This document shows positions 1 through 6,681 of a stretch of DNA of 8,507 nucleotides, piece after piece (within the stretch, counting starts at the first letter, position 1; every line of letters starts with the position of its first letter). This DNA comes from HGM12669 sp048527645. Its GTDB lineage: Bacteria; Bacillota; Clostridia; Oscillospirales; CAG-272. A model generated the notes under the pieces. It did not search any database and was not told the DNA's origin. It worked only from the letters and a program-made list of their open reading frames with translations. Location: contig DBGFNI010000141.1 in assembly GCA_048527645.1 (NCBI GenBank), positions 1 through 8,507 of the forward strand, written 5' to 3'. Position numbers and translations under genes: made by a program.

Positions 1-78
1 CACATCATATTTTTGGGCATTTCGACAACTGCTTACATTATTTTATTACTGAAATACCGAAACATTAAAGATGTTAAG

Positions 79-87
79 AAAGAGGTG
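79..87 (+). promoter_or_regulatory. Ribosome binding site of the large surface protein
   Basis: The purine-rich stretch AAAGAGGTG is complementary to the 16S rRNA 3' end and lies 6 nt before the ATG at 94. It decides the start against the upstream in-frame TTG at 13, which would add 27 residues in front of an otherwise normal signal peptide. Confidence 0.75.
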
Positions 88-93
88 TTTTCT

Positions 94-3000
94 ATGAAGA
101 GAGAGAAAGGTTCTTTCTCTTACGCGGTCAGCAGAAGAGCGCTATCCCTGTTTCTTTCTCTTTTGATGATCTTTGCTCTGTTTCCTGCGGGTATGCTGCA
201 GACAGGTGCGACCAGCACAACGTATCCGTGGCGCGTCATTATCGTCAAAGCGAACGGGATGTTGGCGGGTGACGGCGGCGTTTTGTATGCTGATGCGGTA
301 ACCAACTCCGCATCACAGGCATATTCGGATGCCGGAGCATCATACGGCTATTCCAACTGGATTGCATCCGTCGGCCGATGCGAATACAATTACAGCAGTA
401 TGTCGCGCGGCGGCGAGAAGGTCTCCGGCTGGCCGATTTATCTGTTTATGCAGGGAAAGACATACACAGACACCAGCGGCTACTATTTCTTCAACCAGGC
501 ACGGGCCAATACAACGACCATCAGCGGTAATTATTTTGATTACGGCGCAAATGAGGCGCCCGATCTGCAAAACGGCTCCGGCACGGGAACGGGTACGGCG
601 TCAAGTTCCGCAGATGATGTGATTGTGATCAGCAACGGCACGCTGAATCTGATCAACATGAATGTCTATCCCACTGCGTCCAGCAACACAAACGCAATTT
701 ATTCCACCGGCGGTACGGTGAATCTTGAAAATTGTGTGCTTTCCACCAACGGGGCGACCGGGGGTACCGGCTCCTTGCTCCATCTGAACAATGCGAATGC
801 AAAGGTCGGTTATGTCCGAAACACCACTGTCAAGAATGATCGGACAAATACCAGCTCCAGTGACTGTTCCTCCGGCATTTATCTGACAAACGGTGCGATC
901 ACAACGATCGACGGCAATACCAGCGTGACCTGCGCCAAAGGCGACGCCCTATGGGTGAAGGCGGGGACGCTTGGCACCATTGATTCCACCGGGACCTTTA
1001 CCGGCGGCACAAACGGCAACGGTCTGTATATCAGTGGCGGTACCATCACGGAAATCAAGAACGGTACCTTTACCTCTACCGGCGTAAACTCCGGCGTGAA
1101 CATCGCTTCGGGCGGTACGGTCAACACGATATCCGGCGGTACGTTTGACGGATTGGCGCTCAGCGGCACGCTCGGTACGATCACCGGTGGCACGTTCCAG
1201 TTTACCAACACCAACAAGAGCGGAACCTATTCCACGATCAGCGGCAAAATCGCCTCCGGCAAGGTTGCGCAGCTGACAGACACGACCGGCAACGGGAAGT
1301 TTGTGGTTGTGGATAATTCCAATTTGACCGCGGGCACATATATGGATGTGCCGAACTGCGCATCCGGCTATACCTACACAACCGGAACCTTCGGCAGTTA
1401 TACCACTTATACCGTGGAACAGATTTCAAATACGATTTCTGTCGCAGATCTCTCTGCCACCGGTACGACGGTGGAGATGGGGTCTTCGGTGAGCATATCA
1501 ACGACGGTGACATATTCCGGTTCCTACGGTCCGGAGCTGTCCTGGACGGTATCGCCTGCCGGATTGGCAACGCTTTCTGCATCCTCTACCGACACGGCAG
1601 CCGCTTCTGTTACGCTGACGGGCGTTGCGACAGGCACGGTGACGGTGACGGCGACGTCTGTATCCGATCCGTCTGTTTCAAAGAGCATCTCCGTCACGGT
1701 GACAGAGCCTGCGCCGACGGATCCCGCAGGAGACACGACCGGAACGGGGGTCTGCCTGAATACCACGCCCGGCGCGATCGTATCGACCACGCCTGCATCA
1801 TTCCCTGAGGGCGGTAACTATGATTCCGGATTTTCTCAGGCAATGATGTTTGACGGGGATGAGGACTCGCAGAACCAGTATTATTCCGATATTTCGGAAG
1901 AAACGGTGGGCGCGACCTTTGACCTTCCCTATACGCTGACAAAAATCCGCACTGTCAACGGTGAAATGACGGAAGGATACAACAACACGGTAAAGAGCGT
2001 AACGGTGAAGAACCAGGCGGGAGACAGTGTGATTCTGTCCGATGCGATCAATGCGGACAGCAAGGGCATTTCGACCTTTGCGCCGATTGCCAACGGCAGC
2101 ACGGGCGGCGGCGTTTTGGTGACGCTGGTGAACGGCTCCTATCCGGATTCCGGCTACGGTCACACCGACCCCAACACGGGCAACCGCTGGTATTATGTCC
2201 ATTTTTCGGAAATTGAGCTGTATACCACGCAGTATACCGTAACGTACGATTCGCAGGGCGGCTCGGACATCGCGCCGACCTATAAGTATATCGGCATTGA
2301 TTCGGAGATTTCGTCCGAAGTGCCCACCAAGCGCGGTTATCGGTTTGTCGGCTGGAACACCATGCCGGACGGATCGGGCGCCACCACCTATCAGGCGGGC
2401 GATGCTTATACCAAGGACGAGGGCAGAACGCTGTATGCCCAGTGGGAAGAAAGACCGACGGTATATTACACAGTCACAGTCAACAGCAACGGAAACGGCA
2501 CGGTCAGCGGCGGCGGCAGCTATGAGGAGTATACGGATGCTGTCATTACGGCAACGCCCGCTGAAGGGTATCACTTTGTGCAGTGGGATGACGGCAGCAC
2601 GGAAAGCACAAGAACCGTGACGGTTACCGGTGACAAAACCTACACGGCGACCTTCGCCATCAATACTTATCTGATTTCCTTTGCCGGCAACGGCGCGGAC
2701 GGCGGTACGGTGCCCGACGCGGTGAGCGTGAACCACGGAGACACCTATCTGGTTCCGGGCAACACCGGCGCTTTGACCAAGACGGGCTATGATTTTGACG
2801 GCTGGTCGCTGAGCATGGACGGTGAGGCAGTGACCTCGCTTGCCAATGTCACATCGGCACAGACGCTGTATGCGCGCTGGAAGATCAAGACCTATACAGT
2901 GACCTTCATGAGCAACGGCGCGGACGGCGGTGCAGTGCCCGACGCGGTCAGTGTGAATCACGGCGTGACCTATGCGCTTCCGGACAATCCCGGCGCTTTG

Positions 3001-4866
3001 ACCAAGGCGGGATATATCTTCTCGGGCTGGTCGCTGAGCGCCGGCGGTGAAGCCGTGACACAGATAACGGTCACTTCCGATCTATCGGTCTTCGCGGTAT
3101 GGTCCGTGAGCAGCTTTACCGTCACCTATCACACCAACGGCGCGGAGAGCGGCACGGCGCCTGACAGTGCTTCGGTCGCAAGCGGCGCGACGCACACGGT
3201 TTCGGGCAATACCGGCGGTCTTGCAAAAGGCGGCGCGGTCTTCCTCGGATGGGCATGCACGGCAAATGCCGCAGCGGTGGAATACACAGCGGGCGATTTG
3301 CTGACGGTCACGGCGAATGTGGATCTGTATCCCGTGTGGGGCGAAAATCAGTTCCGCGTAGAGCCGGATGAACTGACGACGTATGTCGGTGCAGACTGGA
3401 ATGATCTGGGGCTGATGGACGGCACGCTGCGTGCAACCTTTGAGGAATATGAAGGATATACACGCACGGTGACGGTGTTCTGCAAGTACGCATGGGCAGA
3501 CGCCTCCAAGCTGGATGCTAACGGCAGACTGATTCACACCGAGAATGACGTCAACACGCTGATTGTCTCCTATACGGTCGGCGGGCATACCTACACGGAC
3601 GAAGTGACGGTTCGCTATGGTTATTATCCGCTGGACAGCGCGCCGGCGGGCAGTTATGCGACGCTGCTGAACTGGTACAACACGCAAACAAAGAACGGTA
3701 AGTATAAGTGGTCGTGGAGCAGCGCGAATAACAGCGGCACGGCGGATTCCAACGCGTCTGCCGCATTCCAGGATTTCATTTACAGCAAGGTCTTTGATCC
3801 GGCTTCTCTTGACGCTCCGCTGTCGGAGCCGTACGCCGGCACCAAGGCCACCTACAAGGCGTCTGTCGCCCTGACGGGCAATGCTTTGGCGGAACAGCTT
3901 GTGGGCGAGCGCGGCGCACTGATTCACGTGCAGGGCGGCTCTGCCGATGTCTGGCTCTCTGCAGAAAGCTGCCGGGACGCCAACATCACATACTGGTACA
4001 GCGACAGCGCGGGCAATACCGCGTACATGACGCAAAGCTGGGATGACTTTGCCGCATTTGTGAGCGGTATCGGCGGCACGGCGACGGTTTATTCCATCGG
4101 ACAAAGCACGGACAGCAACGCCTGCACCGGCATTGTCACCTTCGCATATTTCACGGATGACGGCGCGGACGGCATTTTGAGCGCCGCGGCGGTGCAGACG
4201 GACGGCAGCAGATATTACGCGGCGGTTCCGACTCCCGTTCTGGCGGGATATGAGTTTGTCGCTTGGTATACCGCGCGCAACAGCAACCGCGATTTCGCAC
4301 CGATCGGTGAGGATCAGACCTATACGGTGGCGGCAGCCGACACCGATGCGACGGTTTATGCAAGATTCAAGCGGGCTACAACGTTTGAGAAAGAACTGTT
4401 TGAGCCGTACGGTCAGTCCGGCACCAACGCAATCCGTTTCCTGATGCTGGTGGACAGCACGCAGTATTACCGCGTCGGATTTTTGATCACCATGAAAAAG
4501 GCGCTTGCCACCGCGGACGCGATGCAGATTGTGTTTGCAGAGCAAACGGTTGATGATGTGACCTATTCCCACGTGGTGCAGAGCAAGACCGCCGGTGTGG
4601 TTTGCACCGCGCCGGGAGACGCGGACAGCGTCCGGCAGAAGGTCTATCGGCAGCTGCAGGCAGGCAGCGTCACGGTGTCCGCCGCTTCGCTGCATCCCGA
4701 TGCGCAGTATTTCCACACCTTTACGGTGACGGGAATCAGCACCGCAGCAAAACAGAATACGGACATCTATGTCAGAGCCTTTTATGTTGCACTCGACGGC
4801 AGTATCCACTACAGTCAGGCAATCAAGGCGTACAATTACTACGATATGACCACGTCTCATAGCTGA
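94..4866 (+). CDS. Large secreted mosaic surface protein with beta-helix-like, Ig-like, discoidin-like and InlB-type repeats
   Basis: This 1590-residue protein is exported and probably acts outside the cell in adhesion or glycan binding; that role is inferred from its domains. Residues 1-41 form a signal peptide: basic start with an SRRA pair, hydrophobic core LSLFLSLLMIFALFPAG, likely cleavage near TGA-TS. Residues about 200-400 hold beta-helix-like strands ending in G-G-T-F. Residues about 443-540 look like a bacterial Ig-like (Big) domain. Residues about 566-712 resemble an F5/8C (discoidin/CBM32-like) fold (AMMFDGDED near the start, FSEIELY at the end). InlB-type repeats follow at about 714-788, 790-855 (divergent type), 856-1085 and 1360-1427, with GYxFxGW and LYAxW signatures. 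Residues 1436-1586 form a C-terminal domain I cannot name (motifs RVGFLI, IYVRAFYVALDGSIHYS). No LPXTG, SLH or dockerin is visible. The ATG at 94 is chosen because AGAGGTG lies 6 nt upstream and the signal peptide begins there; the in-frame TTG at 13 lacks both. No convincing promoter is visible in 1-78. Confidence 0.9.
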   Translation: MKREKGSFSYAVSRRALSLFLSLLMIFALFPAGMLQTGATSTTYPWRVIIVKANGMLAGDGGVLYADAVTNSASQAYSDAGASYGYSNWIASVGRCEYNYSSMSRGGEKVSGWPIYLFMQGKTYTDTSGYYFFNQARANTTTISGNYFDYGANEAPDLQNGSGTGTGTASSSADDVIVISNGTLNLINMNVYPTASSNTNAIYSTGGTVNLENCVLSTNGATGGTGSLLHLNNANAKVGYVRNTTVKNDRTNTSSSDCSSGIYLTNGAITTIDGNTSVTCAKGDALWVKAGTLGTIDSTGTFTGGTNGNGLYISGGTITEIKNGTFTSTGVNSGVNIASGGTVNTISGGTFDGLALSGTLGTITGGTFQFTNTNKSGTYSTISGKIASGKVAQLTDTTGNGKFVVVDNSNLTAGTYMDVPNCASGYTYTTGTFGSYTTYTVEQISNTISVADLSATGTTVEMGSSVSISTTVTYSGSYGPELSWTVSPAGLATLSASSTDTAAASVTLTGVATGTVTVTATSVSDPSVSKSISVTVTEPAPTDPAGDTTGTGVCLNTTPGAIVSTTPASFPEGGNYDSGFSQAMMFDGDEDSQNQYYSDISEETVGATFDLPYTLTKIRTVNGEMTEGYNNTVKSVTVKNQAGDSVILSDAINADSKGISTFAPIANGSTGGGVLVTLVNGSYPDSGYGHTDPNTGNRWYYVHFSEIELYTTQYTVTYDSQGGSDIAPTYKYIGIDSEISSEVPTKRGYRFVGWNTMPDGSGATTYQAGDAYTKDEGRTLYAQWEERPTVYYTVTVNSNGNGTVSGGGSYEEYTDAVITATPAEGYHFVQWDDGSTESTRTVTVTGDKTYTATFAINTYLISFAGNGADGGTVPDAVSVNHGDTYLVPGNTGALTKTGYDFDGWSLSMDGEAVTSLANVTSAQTLYARWKIKTYTVTFMSNGADGGAVPDAVSVNHGVTYALPDNPGALTKAGYIFSGWSLSAGGEAVTQITVTSDLSVFAVWSVSSFTVTYHTNGAESGTAPDSASVASGATHTVSGNTGGLAKGGAVFLGWACTANAAAVEYTAGDLLTVTANVDLYPVWGENQFRVEPDELTTYVGADWNDLGLMDGTLRATFEEYEGYTRTVTVFCKYAWADASKLDANGRLIHTENDVNTLIVSYTVGGHTYTDEVTVRYGYYPLDSAPAGSYATLLNWYNTQTKNGKYKWSWSSANNSGTADSNASAAFQDFIYSKVFDPASLDAPLSEPYAGTKATYKASVALTGNALAEQLVGERGALIHVQGGSADVWLSAESCRDANITYWYSDSAGNTAYMTQSWDDFAAFVSGIGGTATVYSIGQSTDSNACTGIVTFAYFTDDGADGILSAAAVQTDGSRYYAAVPTPVLAGYEFVAWYTARNSNRDFAPIGEDQTYTVAAADTDATVYARFKRATTFEKELFEPYGQSGTNAIRFLMLVDSTQYYRVGFLITMKKALATADAMQIVFAEQTVDDVTYSHVVQSKTAGVVCTAPGDADSVRQKVYRQLQAGSVTVSAASLHPDAQYFHTFTVTGISTAAKQNTDIYVRAFYVALDGSIHYSQAIKAYNYYDMTTSHS
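892..1195 (+). repeat. Beta-helix-like G-T-I-x-x-I-x-x-G-T-F repeats within the surface protein
   Basis: Five successive units share the pattern G-[AT]-[ILV]-x-x-I followed by a Gly-Thr turn: GAITTIDGN, GTLGTIDSTGTF, GTITEIKNGTF, GTVNTISGGTF and GTLGTITGGTF, at residues about 267, 290, 315, 340 and 357. Spacing is about 17-25 residues, in the range of one rung of a right-handed parallel beta-helix, as in pectate-lyase-like adhesins. The units are conserved in protein and partly in DNA (GGCGGTACG recurs). The fold is inference; the repeats are seen directly. Confidence 0.7.
2659..3348 (+). repeat. Three tandem InlB-type (Listeria-Bacteroides) repeats of about 225 nt
   Basis: Residues 856-930, 931-1004 and 1005-1085 are successive copies of one unit of about 75 residues: a [FY]xVTF/Y strand, NGADGG, a PDAVSVNHG segment, GALTK, a GY.F.GW core and a closing ...VW or ARW. 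Copies one and two are close even in DNA: CGGCGCGGAC occurs at 2691 and 2916, and CGGCGCTTTGACCAAG at 2766 and 2991, both exactly 225 nt apart. The third copy is more diverged. These match the Flg_new/InlB B-repeat family, which forms small beta-grasp-like spacer modules in secreted Firmicutes proteins. Recent duplication is inferred from the DNA identity. Confidence 0.85.
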
Positions 4867-4888
4867 TCGCGATAGGAGTGTGAAAAAA

Positions 4889-5035
4889 ATGAAAAAAACG
4901 GAATATGAGGCACCCCGATTCGAAATCATGGCGTTTGAGACCAGAGAAGACATCATGCTGGCAAGCCTGGAACTGGTTGATACGGATGACGGCGGCGGTG
5001 GAAGCATGGATTTTGACGATATTTTCGGCATTTGA
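4889..5035 (+). CDS. 48-residue small protein downstream of the surface protein, function unknown
   Basis: The ATG at 4889 opens a 48-codon frame ending in TGA at 5033-5035. It begins 22 nt after the surface-protein stop, with AGGAG at 4874-4878 (10 nt spacing), so the two genes are probably cotranscribed, and a strong terminator follows directly. The start, MKKTEYEAPRFEIMAFE, resembles the many small uncharacterised Clostridia proteins of the form MKK.YE.P..E...FE..D.I..S; this comparison is from memory and not from a search. The middle reads TREDIMLAS. The C-terminal half is acidic and Gly-rich (DTDDGGGG, then MDFDDIFGI). There is no Cys, no signal peptide and no membrane segment. It could be a peptide precursor with a leader-like N-terminus, or a small partner of the surface protein. 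No modifying enzyme, protease or exporter lies beside it except the MATE gene, which is convergent and an unlikely partner. That it is a real gene is well supported; its function is unknown. Confidence 0.75.
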   Translation: MKKTEYEAPRFEIMAFETREDIMLASLELVDTDDGGGGSMDFDDIFGI

Positions 5036-5040
5036 TCCGG

Positions 5041-5084
5041 CATAAAAATCGGGGACGGTTAGGATACCGTCCCCGTTTTTTATG
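5041..5084. terminator. Bidirectional Rho-independent terminator between convergent genes
   Basis: CGGGGACGGT (5050-5059) pairs perfectly with ACCGTCCCCG (5066-5075) around a 6-nt loop. Outside one T-T mismatch, the flanks CATAAAAA and TTTTTATG also pair. The plus strand has a T-run right after the stem and the minus strand has one on the other side, so it can end both the surface-protein/small-protein transcript and the MATE transcript. The MATE stop codon (5080-5082) sits inside the outer flank. Confidence 0.93.
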
Positions 5085-6516
5085 CTTGTACGGTTTTGTC
5101 ATGCGCCGACGGCGCGTCGGCGGGCACAGCGGACAACTGCCGGTAGGTCAGGGCGATCAGAACAGCGGATATCAGTGCGGTGATCAGATCGGAGACGGGC
5201 ATGGAATACAGCACGCCGCGCAGCCCGAAGAAAATCGGAAGCATCACGGCAAATCCCACGCCGAACACAATTTCTCTCACCATGGAGAGCATCGTGGAGG
5301 CGACAGCCTTTCCCATTGCCTGCAAGAAGATGAATGCCGCTTTGTTGATGCAGGCGAGGACGATCATGCACAAATACGTGCGGAAGGCTTCGATTGCAAA
5401 ATCGGTATAATAGGCGCTCTCGTTGGCGGCGCCGAAGATGGAAATCAACTGCCCCGGGAAAATTTCAACGATCAGCAGCGCGACCGCGCCCACGCAGGCT
5501 TCTGCACGCAGCAGCATGGTGAACAGCTTTTTCACCCGATCGTTTCGGTTTGCGCCCATATTGAAGCCGACGATCGGGATGCAGCCTGCGGCCATGCCGA
5601 CCACGATGGATATGACAATCTGGAAAAACTTCATTACGATGCCGACCACCGCCATCGGAATCTGCGCATACTGTGTCTGCCCGAAAACCGGATCCAGCGC
5701 GCCGTATTTGCGGATCATGTTATTGATTGCTGCCATGGCAGCAACCAGTGAAATCTGTGACAGAAAACTGCATATGCCCAGAGAAAGCGTTTTTCCGATG
5801 ATTCCGGCGTTCCAAATAAAATCCTGTTTGGTGAGCCGAACGGATTTGGTGTGAAACAGATACCAGACTGCCAAAAGTGCCGTGATGATCTGACCGATGA
5901 CGGTAGCCACGGCGGCGCCGGTCATGCCCCATTTGCAAAGAAAAATAAAAACTGGGTCAAGAATGATGTTCGCAACCGCTCCGGCGAGCGTTGAAACCAT
6001 GGCAAACCGCGGACTTCCGTCTGCGCGGATGATCGGATTTGCCGCCTGTCCGAACATGTAAAACGGAACCCCCAGGGAAATCCAGAAAAAGTACTCCTTT
6101 GCATCGTGATAGGTTTCTTCGTTGACCGTCCCGCCGAACAGCGCAATGATCTGATCGCTGCACAGAAGGTATACGGCACTCAGCAGCACGCTTGCTGCCA
6201 CGGCGAGAACAACGGCGTTGCCCACGCTGCGGGATGCGTCCTTTTTGCTGTTTTTGCCAAGGCTCAGACTGACAAAGGCGCAGCAGCCGTCCCCGATCAT
6301 CACCGCGATGGCAAGCGCGACGACCGTCAGCGGAAACACGACGGTGTTCGCCGCGTTTCCGTATGAGCCGAGATAGTCGGCGTTGGCGATAAATATCTGA
6401 TCGACGATGTTGTACAGCGCGCCGACCAGGAGGGAAATGATGCAGGGAACGGCATACTTTTTCATCAGCCTGCCGAGCTTTTCCTCTGCGAGATAGGATT
6501 GGTTATTCTGTTCCAT
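5080..6516 (-). CDS. MATE-family efflux transporter (MepA-like)
   Basis: This 478-residue inner-membrane protein belongs to the multidrug and toxic compound extrusion family, which exports drugs or cationic compounds in exchange for Na+ or H+. The length and about 12 hydrophobic segments in two related halves fit. Visible MATE signatures are LYNIVDQIFIA at 34-44, GDGCCAF at 76-82, NPIIRADGSP at 160-169 and NIILDP at 183-188. The second half has matching motifs, GFNMGA at 317-322 and FLQAMGKA at 397-404. The style is that of MepA-like Clostridia members; the substrate cannot be told from sequence. The ATG at 6516 is chosen because AGGAGG lies at 6528-6533 (11 nt spacing) and the protein aligns with the family from there; an upstream in-frame GTG at 6585 would only add residues encoded by the leader hairpin. 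It has its own promoter and a terminator-like leader hairpin, and ends inside a shared terminator. Confidence 0.93.
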   Translation of the reverse strand: MEQNNQSYLAEEKLGRLMKKYAVPCIISLLVGALYNIVDQIFIANADYLGSYGNAANTVVFPLTVVALAIAVMIGDGCCAFVSLSLGKNSKKDASRSVGNAVVLAVAASVLLSAVYLLCSDQIIALFGGTVNEETYHDAKEYFFWISLGVPFYMFGQAANPIIRADGSPRFAMVSTLAGAVANIILDPVFIFLCKWGMTGAAVATVIGQIITALLAVWYLFHTKSVRLTKQDFIWNAGIIGKTLSLGICSFLSQISLVAAMAAINNMIRKYGALDPVFGQTQYAQIPMAVVGIVMKFFQIVISIVVGMAAGCIPIVGFNMGANRNDRVKKLFTMLLRAEACVGAVALLIVEIFPGQLISIFGAANESAYYTDFAIEAFRTYLCMIVLACINKAAFIFLQAMGKAVASTMLSMVREIVFGVGFAVMLPIFFGLRGVLYSMPVSDLITALISAVLIALTYRQLSAVPADAPSAHDKTVQA

Positions 6517-6546
6517 GAATGATATGACCTCCTGAAAATGAAAAAA

Positions 6547-6573
6547 TGCGCAAGTCCTAACTGGACTTACGCA
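6547..6573 (-). promoter_or_regulatory. Terminator-like hairpin or operator palindrome in the MATE leader
   Basis: GCGTAAGTCC and GGACTTGCGC (read on the minus strand) form a stem with one mismatch in 10 pairs and a 5-nt loop, plus one more outer pair. An A-T6 run follows at 6541-6546. The element lies between the likely transcription start (about 6588) and the ribosome binding site at 6528-6533. As RNA it could be an attenuator; as DNA, the AAGTCC-N5-GGACTT symmetry is the size of a MarR- or TetR-type operator. The pairing is seen directly; which role applies is inference. Confidence 0.6.
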
Positions 6574-6594
6574 CTTGTGCAACACGTTATTTAA

Positions 6595-6625
6595 ATTATA
6601 ACACGGCGGGGAGGGAAAATCGCAA
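6595..6625 (-). promoter_or_regulatory. Putative promoter of the MATE gene
   Basis: A perfect TATAAT (minus strand, 6595-6600) is preceded at 19 nt spacing by TTGCGA (6620-6625), which matches TTGACA at four of six positions. The spacing is long, so the -35 assignment is weak. Transcription would begin near 6588, leaving a leader of about 70 nt that contains the hairpin at 6547-6573. Confidence 0.55.
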
Positions 6626-6640
6626 CATAAAATCGATTAA

Positions 6641-6674
6641 ATTGTAACAAAAAGCTGCGCCGGGTTGTTACAAT
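6641..6674. repeat. Perfect 10-bp inverted repeat between GNAT and MATE genes
   Basis: ATTGTAACAA (6641-6650) and TTGTTACAAT (6665-6674) are exact reverse complements separated by 14 nt. T-runs flank it on both sides: TTTTT after the right arm on the plus strand, and TTTAAT after the left arm on the minus strand. It lies just downstream of the GNAT stop and upstream of the MATE promoter, so it may be a weak GNAT terminator. Each arm is itself a near-palindrome (TTGT-N-ACAA), which also fits two operator half-sites about 23 bp apart. Confidence 0.55.
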
Positions 6675-6681
6675 TTTTCTT

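Noticed and set aside
13..93. An N-terminal extension of the surface protein from TTG at 13
   Set aside because: No ribosome binding site precedes it, and it would place 27 extra residues before a normal signal peptide.
1798..2961. A 387-codon minus-strand open frame
   Set aside because: Same reason: antisense to well-supported coding sequence with clear domains, and an implausible composition.
4889..5035. The small protein as a confirmed RiPP precursor
   Set aside because: No modifying enzyme, peptidase or dedicated exporter is next to it in this window; the MATE gene is convergent and separated by a terminator. It is kept only as an open hypothesis.
3082..5043. A 653-codon open frame on the minus strand opposite the surface-protein gene
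   Set aside because: It runs through the terminator and small gene, has no plausible ribosome binding site, and its translation is His/Arg/Cys-rich without domain-like pattern. It is a by-product of the biased codons of the Thr/Gly/Ala-rich repeat gene.
5032..5751. A 239-codon plus-strand frame opposite the MATE gene
   Set aside because: It lies entirely opposite MATE coding sequence except for the first bases, which overlap the terminator; the composition is His/Asp-rich with no recognisable motif.
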